From Actinomycetota bacterium (GTDB lineage: Bacteria > Actinomycetota > Actinomycetes > Nanopelagicales > Nanopelagicaceae), in contig CANHRF010000082.1 of assembly GCA_947463335.1 (NCBI GenBank), positions 1-5,027 on the forward strand: a stretch of DNA of 5,027 nucleotides. The letters are read 5' to 3'. Of this stretch, positions 1-5,027 are shown in pieces. How positions within the stretch are numbered: the stretch's first letter is position 1; the number at the start of each line of letters is the position of its first letter. The position numbers and the translations under genes are program-made. The notes beneath the pieces are model-generated. The model did no database searches and was not told the origin of the DNA. It saw only the letters and a program-made list of their open reading frames with translations.

Positions 1-470
1 AAAAAATAACCTAAATCAGATTCTCCAACCAACTCTTTTAGCGATAAAGCCGTGATTATTGAGGTAAATCCCAAACCAAATATGGCGGAATCCAGCAGTT
101 CTATCGCCTGTAATCTCTTTCCCCTACCGAGCGCCCGGGGAATTGCAATAAATGCAAGTGGATAAAATGCGGAGTATGCAATGTTAGAGACCAATTTTTC
201 ATTTGCGGTGAAGATAAAGAATTGAGTTAAACTCGATGTAGTAGACCCAATTCCCCAGGCAGCTGTCGCAAGTATAAAAAAAGCAATTGCTAATGGATCG
301 TTATGAAGTGGTGCTTGAAAGAGTGAGACTATAACTGCCAGGACAATCGCATTGTAGAAAAACAGATCGATAGCAATGCTCGGTCCGGATATAAAGGCAC
401 GAGCCAGAATCAGCGCCGCTAAAAGCGTGAAGGGAAGCCACTTAGCGATTCGGTGAAATATCACCAACAA
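1..470 (-). CDS. Multi-pass membrane protein, N-terminal part (runs off the left edge); possibly the sensor region of a GGDEF/EAL protein
   Basis: An open frame of 156 codons without a stop reads leftward from position 470 and is cut by the window edge. An in-frame TAA at 474-476 limits the start to TTG at 468-470, TTG at 465-467 or GTG at 462-464; there is no ATG start near the 5' end. The product is strongly hydrophobic, with about five likely membrane segments near residues 11-27, 36-53, 59-75, 96-112 and 125-141, broken by short polar turns. A basic loop with the motif PRALGRGKR follows the fourth segment, and ELLDSAIFGLGF begins the fifth. This layout resembles the membrane-embedded N-terminal region of some actinobacterial diguanylate cyclase/phosphodiesterase proteins, but no catalytic domain lies inside the window, so that role is only a guess. 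Codon use looks like that of the neighbours. That a membrane protein is encoded is fairly sure; its function is not. Confidence 0.7.
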   Translation of the reverse strand, partial: MLVIFHRIAKWLPFTLLAALILARAFISGPSIAIDLFFYNAIVLAVIVSLFQAPLHNDPLAIAFFILATAAWGIGSTTSSLTQFFIFTANEKLVSNIAYSAFYPLAFIAIPRALGRGKRLQAIELLDSAIFGLGFTSIITALSLKELVGESDLGYF

Positions 471-480
471 AAGTTAAGCG

Positions 481-519
481 AGATCGGCCTCCCCTTTTAA
501 TAGGGGAATCCTAAGATCT
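481..519 (-). terminator. Hairpin between the secreted-protein gene and the membrane-protein gene, likely a terminator
   Basis: A perfect 6-bp inner stem, TCCCCT (490-495) with AGGGGA (502-507), encloses the loop TTTAAT. It is extended by GG (486-487) with CC (510-511) and by AGATC (481-485) with GATCT (515-519), separated by small internal loops. It starts eight bases past the stop codon of the upstream gene. On the minus strand it is followed by CGCTTAACTTTTG, a weak T tract, so it would be an imperfect intrinsic terminator. The right arm on the minus strand also contains the purine run AAGGGGAGG, about 17 nt before the first candidate start of the membrane-protein gene, so a role in controlling that gene's translation is also possible. 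Confidence 0.55.
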
Positions 520-526
520 GAGTTCT

Positions 527-1150
527 TTAGAAACCCTTTGTGCAGATCAACTTCGCCATACTGAGTGAAGTCTCGATATCTGTCTTTGAGTTTTCGTACT
601 GCTTTAACGCTTGCTCGCGCGCCTTCTTGCTGCGATCGCTCTGACGTCCGACAGTTGTGTAAGCCTTGATTGCCGCATCGTAATTACGGACCGCAGATGT
701 GTAGTTATCGATTGTCTTCTTATTCTTAACTAAATTCGCGGTATCTGCTTTCAAGACAGTTATAAGCGCAGTTATTGATTCCATCTTTGCACGATATTCA
801 GGAATTAACTTTGCTGCTTTCTCATCTTGCACGGTTTGCTTTGCAATGTCGGCATCTAGCTTCGCAACAGTTGCATCAGTTGCAGTCTTAATCTTTGGCA
901 AGTTCAAAACAGCCTTGCGATAAGTAGTCGCTGTGTTAATGCAATCAAGTGATAACCAAGTTAGCTTGGCATTCTTAACAAGAGGGTTTCTTGCGCAGCG
1001 GTAAGTAGAACCACTTACCTTTGTTGTCGCACCTGATTTTTTGCAGGAAACGCCATTGCTGATCTTTGTTGCGGCGCTAGCTGGCACAGCGGTCATTGAA
1101 GCAGCGACTAGGGATGCTGCACCGATTACGACAAGTACCTTGCGAAACAT
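527..1150 (-). CDS. Secreted helical protein with a Cys-containing N-terminal segment, function unknown
   Basis: The 207-residue product starts with a clear Sec signal peptide: MFRK, a hydrophobic core around residues 5-20, and an ASA-A cleavage site near residues 24-27. The ATG at 1148-1150 is chosen because GGAGG at 1156-1160 lies five bases before it; the ATG four codons upstream (1160-1162) overlaps this ribosome-binding site and is unlikely. After cleavage there is a short segment with C36 and C52 (spaced GVSCKKSG ... YRC), then C70. Short segments with this cysteine and glycine pattern are, from memory, common at the start of exported proteins in low-GC planktonic actinobacteria. Residues of roughly 75-195 are rich in Ala, Lys, Thr, Asp and Leu and look like long helices, probably coiled coil. 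A fourth cysteine, C203, sits near the C-terminus, so two disulfides could close the molecule. There is no LPXTG motif, lipobox or later membrane segment, so the protein should be released or held by interactions. I recognise no enzyme domain. The gene is separated by 81 bp from the operon upstream. Confidence 0.88.
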   Translation of the reverse strand: MFRKVLVVIGAASLVAASMTAVPASAATKISNGVSCKKSGATTKVSGSTYRCARNPLVKNAKLTWLSLDCINTATTYRKAVLNLPKIKTATDATVAKLDADIAKQTVQDEKAAKLIPEYRAKMESITALITVLKADTANLVKNKKTIDNYTSAVRNYDAAIKAYTTVGRQSDRSKKAREQALKQYENSKTDIETSLSMAKLICTKGF

Positions 1151-1155
1151 GAAAA

Positions 1156-1160
1156 CCTCC
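1156..1160 (-). promoter_or_regulatory. Ribosome-binding site GGAGG that fixes the start of the secreted protein
   Basis: GGAGG on the minus strand is followed by TTTTC and then ATG at 1150, a five-base spacing. This sets the start four codons inside the longest possible frame and puts the signal peptide at the true N-terminus. Confidence 0.85.
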
Positions 1161-1175
1161 ATTGATTATGGGTGA

Positions 1176-1204
1176 ATCTTAGCGAACAGCAAGGTCTAGA
1201 TTAA
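1176..1204 (-). promoter_or_regulatory. Weak candidate promoter for the secreted-protein gene
   Basis: In the 81-bp gap a TAAGAT box (1176-1181, minus strand) lies 25 bases before the start codon. It is preceded after 17 bases by TTAATC (1199-1204), which matches the TTGACA -35 consensus only partly. No clear terminator for the operon upstream is visible in the gap, so the gene may be transcribed from here, by read-through, or both. Confidence 0.3.
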
Positions 1205-1231
1205 GGATGTAAGCAGAGAAAATCGTGTGAA

Positions 1232-1996
1232 TTACCTCTGTTTAACCCGTAGATTCATTCCTACGCGCCTAACCAAAAACCTTGGCATAAGAGAGATCAA
1301 TCCAACTAAAAGTTTGTATTGCCATCCAGGTATGGAGACCGCTTTGCCTGCAAGGGCATCTTTCCAAGCCTTCGCAACTAGAACATCAGAATTGAGCCAC
1401 ATAAATTGGGGAAGGCCAGCCATCTTCATTCTGCCGCGCTGATGAAATTCGGTTCGGGTAAATCCGGGGCTGAGCGCTGAAACCTTGATATTTGTTGCCG
1501 AGAGTTCCGTGTGAAGAGACTCAGATAAAACCGTTAAATAGGACTTCGATGCACTGTAGGCCCCTCCTGCGATATAGCTAGCCACCGACGAGACATTGAT
1601 GATCACACCCGAGTTCCGAGCCTTCATCTTCGGCAGCGCCACATGCATCAGCCGCATCGGGGTCCGCACTAAAACCTTAAGCACTTCTTCCTCTTTAGCC
1701 AGATCACTCATTGTGAATGGTTTGTTGATTCCAAAGCCGGCGTTGTTGATTAAGACTTCAATTTCATTATTCGCGATGAACTCTTCAACCTTGGCACACC
1801 CAGATTCAGTTGCTAAATCTGCAACTAAAACAATCGAATCGACACCATACTTTTCCTTCAGGCCAGATGCTCGTTCATTTAACCGCACTTCATCACGGGA
1901 GACTAAAACTATATTGAAATTGGCAGCGGCCAATAATCTGGTGAAACTCTCACCGATTCCGGAAGATGCTCCGGTTACCAACGCCCAATTTCTCAT
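1232..1996 (-). CDS. Classical short-chain dehydrogenase/reductase (SDR), probably NADP(H)-dependent
   Basis: This 254-residue protein is a single Rossmann-fold oxidoreductase expected to interconvert a carbonyl and an alcohol in the cytoplasm; the substrate cannot be read from the sequence. The cofactor motif TGASSGIG is at residues 8-15, and S33-R34 after the second strand favours NADP(H). An acidic D60 precedes L61, NNAG is at 84-87, and the active site shows S137, Y147 and K151 (YSASK). The PG motif follows at 177-178. Length and the basic, hydrophobic C-terminal helix fit the DltE/YqjQ-like group (COG0300). The ATG at 1994-1996 is chosen because TGGAGG (2001-2006) precedes it and it places the fold at the N-terminus; a longer frame reaching 2050 would overlap the upstream gene and add an unrelated leader. 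The gap to the GMC gene is 10 bp, so the two are almost surely co-transcribed. One oddity: the helix-4 Asn of the usual catalytic tetrad appears to be Leu (about residue 109). Confidence 0.93.
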   Translation of the reverse strand: MRNWALVTGASSGIGESFTRLLAAANFNIVLVSRDEVRLNERASGLKEKYGVDSIVLVADLATESGCAKVEEFIANNEIEVLINNAGFGINKPFTMSDLAKEEEVLKVLVRTPMRLMHVALPKMKARNSGVIINVSSVASYIAGGAYSASKSYLTVLSESLHTELSATNIKVSALSPGFTRTEFHQRGRMKMAGLPQFMWLNSDVLVAKAWKDALAGKAVSIPGWQYKLLVGLISLMPRFLVRRVGMNLRVKQR

Positions 1997-2000
1997 TACG

Positions 2001-2006
2001 CCTCCA
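2001..2006 (-). promoter_or_regulatory. Ribosome-binding site TGGAGG of the SDR gene
   Basis: TGGAGG on the minus strand starts directly after the GMC stop codon (TGA, 2007-2009) and stands four bases before ATG at 1996. It decides the SDR start and supports translation of both genes from one mRNA. Confidence 0.85.
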
Positions 2007-3680
2007 TCACTTAAGTTCACCATATGCACCGACAGGCACAACCGGATCACTCGGCTTTATAGGCTGAAGATACTTGTAAGGCGAGCTTTGTTCGGGACGT
2101 TGGTCTGATTCACCTTTATTGGGCCAGAGCGACATCGCACGTTCAGCTTGGGCGGTAATTGTCAGAGATGGATTGACTCCCAAGTTCGCGGTGATTGTCG
2201 AACCATCGACGATATGCAGCGTCGGATAATTGAAGACGCGGTGATATGGATCAATTACCCCAGATTTCACATCGCTACCGATTACACATCCGCCTACGAA
2301 ATGAGCAGTGAACGGTGCGCTAATTAAGTCACCGACGTGTCCGCCAGCTATTCCGCCATATTCATTTGCAATATGTCGCACCGCTTCATTGGCGGCAGGT
2401 ATATATGTTGCATTTGGATGTTCGCTATCGTTCTTAGAAGTTAACTTAAAACCAAAAATTCCACGCTTACCTTTTACAGTTACTGAAGAATCAACATCTT
2501 GCATCACCAGCGCGATAACCGTCTTTTCGCTCCAGTGGCGCACATTTACGATGCGGGCCAATAAAGATGGGCGCGCAATAAACTGCTTTAACCAATGTTT
2601 ACGACGTTCTTTTCCGGTGAAACCATCAGTCATTATCGTTTGCAACAACCCCATGAAGTTACTGCCTTTGCCATAACGCACCGGCTCTATATGGGTGCTC
2701 TCATTAGGAAAGAAAGAAGAGGTAATCGCAGCGCCTCGGCTGAAATCGATCTCACGGCTATTCATCAAAGCGCCAGTTAACGCTTCGCTATTTGTCCGAG
2801 ATAGTTCACCTAAACGATCGGAAAGTTTAGGCAAGTTCTTTCGCTTCATTTTATGCAGAAGTTTCTGGGTATTAAAAGTACCGGCGGCGATTACAAGTTC
2901 TGTTGCAATAAATGTTGTACCGCGCGATCCATCCCAATTATTAGTCTTAACAGTCTTTACTTCCCATTTACCGTCTGGTCGCTCTGCAAATTCAGTGACA
3001 GTTGTTAGCGGAAATACTTGTGCGCCAGCACCTTCCGCTAGACCCAAATAGTTTTTCGGCAACGTGTTCTTGGCGTTGTGGCGACAACCTGTCATGCATT
3101 CACCGCAATTTGTACAGCCCACTCGATCTGGACCTTTGCCACCAAAATATGGATCACTAGCCGGCTTTCCTTCACCGGCTCCAAAGTAAATTCCGAGGGG
3201 AGCCATTTTAAATGTATCGCTCACACCCATTTTTTCAGCAGCGATTTTCATTGCAGCATCGCTAGGAGAAAAGTAAGGATTCTCTTCTACTCCTAACATC
3301 CTGCGCGCTTGGTCATACCAAGGTTCTAGCTCACGCTTCCAATCAGTGATATCTGCCCATTGTGGATCTTGAAAGTATTTATCTCCCGGCTGGTACAAAG
3401 TATTTGCATAAACCAGAGAGCCTCCGCCAACACCTGCTCCAGCAAGAACTAAGACATCAGGCAGAAAGTGAATTCGCTGGATTCCATAACAGCCAAGTTG
3501 CGGAGCGAAGAGAAACTTATTCACTCGCCAAGAAGTTTTAGGAAAATCCTTATCTGCAAAACGTTTACCCGCTTCTAATACCGCAACGGAATAACCTTTT
3601 TCCCGCAAACGAAGCGCAGTGACTGATCCACCAAAGCCAGATCCGATGACTACGACATCAAATTGCAGTTCTTTAGCCAT
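2007..3680 (-). CDS. GMC family FAD-dependent oxidoreductase, cholesterol oxidase (ChoD)-like
   Basis: The 557-residue protein oxidises an alcohol group with FAD; relatives include cholesterol oxidases and ChoD of mycobacteria, but the substrate here is not established. The FAD-binding motif GSGFGGS is at 13-19, with the ribose-binding acidic residue E36 at the end of the second strand. GVGGGSLVYANT at 83-94 matches the flavin-binding loop of the family. A Cys-rich segment with C189, C192, C195 and C199 (spacing C-x2-C-x2-C-x3-C) is followed by KNTLPKNYL at 204-212. The C-terminal block aligns well with cholesterol oxidase: H460 before FVGGCVIG matches catalytic His447 of the Brevibacterium enzyme, and N503 in GVNPSLTITA matches Asn485. 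The last 30 or so residues form a proline-rich tail. No signal peptide is present, so the enzyme is cytoplasmic, unlike secreted steroid oxidases. The ATG at 3678-3680 has a weak site GGTGA (3687-3691) six bases before it and lies 16 bp from the upstream stop. It is the middle gene of a three-gene operon. Confidence 0.92.
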   Translation of the reverse strand: MAKELQFDVVVIGSGFGGSVTALRLREKGYSVAVLEAGKRFADKDFPKTSWRVNKFLFAPQLGCYGIQRIHFLPDVLVLAGAGVGGGSLVYANTLYQPGDKYFQDPQWADITDWKRELEPWYDQARRMLGVEENPYFSPSDAAMKIAAEKMGVSDTFKMAPLGIYFGAGEGKPASDPYFGGKGPDRVGCTNCGECMTGCRHNAKNTLPKNYLGLAEGAGAQVFPLTTVTEFAERPDGKWEVKTVKTNNWDGSRGTTFIATELVIAAGTFNTQKLLHKMKRKNLPKLSDRLGELSRTNSEALTGALMNSREIDFSRGAAITSSFFPNESTHIEPVRYGKGSNFMGLLQTIMTDGFTGKERRKHWLKQFIARPSLLARIVNVRHWSEKTVIALVMQDVDSSVTVKGKRGIFGFKLTSKNDSEHPNATYIPAANEAVRHIANEYGGIAGGHVGDLISAPFTAHFVGGCVIGSDVKSGVIDPYHRVFNYPTLHIVDGSTITANLGVNPSLTITAQAERAMSLWPNKGESDQRPEQSSPYKYLQPIKPSDPVVPVGAYGELK

Positions 3681-3696
3681 TTGAGTTCACCACTGA

Positions 3697-4938
3697 TTAA
3701 ATGGCTAACTCCTCAACAGTGATTCCGGCGCTTGATTCTTCGCGGATATGCCAACTGGTGCCATATTCTTCAAGTAAATCCAGGAACGGCTTGGCAGCAA
3801 ACCATTCAGGCCCATTAACACCTTCCGGCTTCCAAGTACCGCGATGTAACAACTCCATAGCGATTACTGGGTTTATGGCAGTCTGCCAAACAACGGCTTG
3901 GTCTCCATAATTCTTCATAGACCATTCGTTATCAACCACGTTGTATATGTAACAGGCATATGGCTTACCGTTTTTATCTAAGCCCTTTACCAAAGTTCCT
4001 GCACAAGTCTTACCTTTCATGCGCGAACCAAGCGTTGCTGGATCAGGAAGTGATGCCGCCAATAAATCGCGAGGTGAAACAGAGTGGCCCTGTACTTCCA
4101 CCGTTTCTTTACGATCGAGCCCAAGCATATGAATCGTCTTTAAAGTTGTTATGAACTGTGCACCAAGTCCGTACTTAAAATTCACTTTCTTGGCATCGAC
4201 TTTCTGCGGAATCAGAACAACTTCTTCGTGCTCAACGTTTACACACTCAACCGGCCCAATTCCTTCGGGAAAGTCAAAGACCTCAAGTTCACTAAATGGT
4301 TCAGTCGTAAACCAACCACGACCATCTTCCCAAACCAAAGGTGGATTGAGGCACTCTTCGATGGTGGTCCAGATTGAAAATGAAGGTGCGAAGTCCGCAC
4401 CTTCAACAACTAAGTTAGAGCCATCTAGAACGGTAATTTCATCGATACGTGAGAAGAGATGTTCTGATGCATATTTTGCGAAGACATCGCTCATTCCAGG
4501 TTCAATACCCATACCTACAAGTGCGTAAATTCCGCGCTCACACCAGTTCCAGTCGCGCGCAAATTGTTCGTCGCCCAACTTCACACCGGTTTCAGAATTT
4601 GGATAATGCGGATGAGGACGAGATAAAGACATCGCCATATCCATGTAATTCTTATTTTCAATTTCGCACGCCAAGAAGATTGGCATTACAAAACGTGGAT
4701 CGACCGCGTTAATAACAATGTCTGGGTTCGCCTTGCGAATTAAGGCGCGAATATCTTCCAGTTCCGCAGCATTTACTTCAGCCGCCGAAAAACGCGGGTC
4801 CTTAACTCTTGCTACAGCATCTTCTGCACGTGACAGGTGGCGATCTGCGATGACCATTGAGGTAATAAATGGACGTCGCGATGCGATATTTGCAATTGCC
4901 CTGCCAACTCCGCCTGCGCCGATAACGAGCGCTTTCAT
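3697..4938 (-). CDS. Saccharopine dehydrogenase family NAD(P) oxidoreductase, similar to carboxynorspermidine synthase
   Basis: The 413-residue product belongs to the saccharopine dehydrogenase / carboxynorspermidine dehydrogenase family (COG1748). These enzymes reductively join an amine and a carbonyl compound, or do the reverse, using NAD(P)H. The Rossmann motif GAGGVG is at 7-12, and D32-R33 ends the second strand, where D binds the NAD ribose and R may allow NADP. NAVDPRF at 77-83 and GIEPGMSDVFAKYA at 144-157 match the family pattern around the cofactor and substrate cleft. The C-terminal domain carries SPRDLLAASLPDP (288-300), KGKTCAGT (308-315), YIYNVVDNEW (330-339) and QAVVWQTAINP (347-357), which resemble the carboxynorspermidine synthase branch more than fungal saccharopine dehydrogenase. 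Length is normal and the frame is intact. The ATG at 4936-4938 follows AAAGG (4945-4949) by six bases. It is the first gene of the operon, 16 bp before the GMC gene. Lysine catabolism and polyamine metabolism are both possible; the exact substrate is unknown. Confidence 0.9.
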   Translation of the reverse strand: MKALVIGAGGVGRAIANIASRRPFITSMVIADRHLSRAEDAVARVKDPRFSAAEVNAAELEDIRALIRKANPDIVINAVDPRFVMPIFLACEIENKNYMDMAMSLSRPHPHYPNSETGVKLGDEQFARDWNWCERGIYALVGMGIEPGMSDVFAKYASEHLFSRIDEITVLDGSNLVVEGADFAPSFSIWTTIEECLNPPLVWEDGRGWFTTEPFSELEVFDFPEGIGPVECVNVEHEEVVLIPQKVDAKKVNFKYGLGAQFITTLKTIHMLGLDRKETVEVQGHSVSPRDLLAASLPDPATLGSRMKGKTCAGTLVKGLDKNGKPYACYIYNVVDNEWSMKNYGDQAVVWQTAINPVIAMELLHRGTWKPEGVNGPEWFAAKPFLDLLEEYGTSWHIREESSAGITVEELAI

Positions 4939-4944
4939 GGGTGG

Positions 4945-4949
4945 CCTTT
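4945..4949 (-). promoter_or_regulatory. Ribosome-binding site AAAGG of the first operon gene
   Basis: AAAGG on the minus strand is followed by CCACCC and ATG at 4938. It is a moderate site and supports this start, which puts the Rossmann motif at residue 7. Confidence 0.65.
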
Positions 4950-4991
4950 CATTCTCTAATCCACACGACCGATGTTGAGCGTGTTATACCT

Positions 4992-5013
4992 AGGTTAGCG
5001 ATAGAGATAACCT
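4992..5013. repeat. Inverted repeat AGGTTA-N10-TAACCT within the operon promoter, possible operator
   Basis: AGGTTA (4992-4997) and TAACCT (5008-5013) form a perfect 6-bp dyad with a 10-base centre, 22 bp in all, about two helical turns. One half coincides with the proposed -10 box and the other half abuts the -35 box. The left half is also part of the 8-bp palindrome ACCTAGGT (4988-4995). Such placement suits binding of a dimeric repressor, but no regulator gene is in the window. Confidence 0.35.
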
Positions 5014-5020
5014 TTGCCAA
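4992..5020 (-). promoter_or_regulatory. Candidate promoter of the three-gene operon
   Basis: On the minus strand TTGGCA (5015-5020, five of six matches to the -35 consensus) is separated by 17 bases from TAACCT (4992-4997), which fits the loose TANNNT -10 box common in actinobacteria. Transcription would start near 4985, giving a leader of about 47 nt. A second, better -10-like hexamer, TATAAC (4983-4988), lies slightly downstream but has no -35 box at normal spacing. The region is the 5' flank of the first gene, and no other gene is visible in 4939-5027. Confidence 0.45.
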
Positions 5021-5027
5021 GTTAAAT

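Noticed and set aside
1151..1231. A terminator for the three-gene operon in the gap after the SDR gene
   Set aside because: Only a 4-bp stem (GATT/AATC) without a T tract is visible, which is too weak to call.
1227..1442. A short plus-strand frame over the SDR 3' end
   Set aside because: It is antisense to the SDR C-terminus and shows no domain or membrane segment.
1997..2050. An 18-codon N-terminal extension of the SDR
   Set aside because: It would overlap the GMC gene and add a leader before the Rossmann motif, while a good ribosome-binding site precedes the ATG at 1996.
1596..2108. A 170-codon open frame on the plus strand opposite the SDR gene and the GMC 3' end
   Set aside because: It lies antisense to two well-supported genes, its product has no recognisable domain, and it can be explained by the base composition of the opposite strand.
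2308..3296. Several plus-strand frames of 61-122 codons opposite the GMC oxidoreductase
   Set aside because: They overlap one another and the GMC gene, whose motifs are conserved along its whole length; their products show no domain.
3701..4978. Plus-strand frames of 64-125 codons opposite the saccharopine dehydrogenase-like gene
   Set aside because: They are antisense shadows of an intact family member and have no sensible product.
4983..4988. TATAAC as the -10 box of the operon promoter
   Set aside because: It matches the consensus well, but no acceptable -35 hexamer lies 16-18 bases upstream; kept only as an alternative.

Overview
The window looks like a piece of a small actinobacterial chromosome. 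Base composition is moderate (roughly mid-40s % GC by eye), intergenic gaps are short, and every supported gene lies on the minus strand. The secreted protein's N-terminal cysteine segment, the ChoD-like GMC oxidoreductase with its Cys-rich motif, and the moderate GC together suggest a low-GC planktonic actinobacterium of the Nanopelagicales/acI kind. That placement is inference; no rRNA or other marker gene is present.

Read in the direction of transcription (right to left), the window starts with a short upstream region (4939-5027). It holds a plausible promoter and a dyad that overlaps it. Next come three tightly spaced genes that look like one operon: a saccharopine dehydrogenase / carboxynorspermidine synthase-like NAD(P) enzyme (3697-4938), a 557-residue FAD-dependent GMC oxidoreductase related to cholesterol oxidase ChoD (2007-3680, 16-bp gap), and a classical short-chain dehydrogenase (1232-1996, 10-bp gap). 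All three are predicted cytoplasmic redox enzymes using NAD(P) or FAD. They may act on successive intermediates of one pathway, but the sequence does not identify the substrate.

After an 81-bp gap comes an independent-looking gene for a secreted, mostly helical protein with a Cys-containing N-terminal segment (527-1150). It is followed by a strong hairpin (481-519) that fits a terminator. The left edge carries the 5' part of a gene for a multi-pass membrane protein (1-470, running off the window). It has non-ATG start candidates only and is missing from a simple ATG-based ORF scan. No tRNA, rRNA, CRISPR array, insertion sequence or phage feature was seen. I see no clear new defence or mobile system. 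The most interesting items are the three-enzyme redox operon, the dyad in its promoter, and the Cys4 motif in the GMC enzyme.
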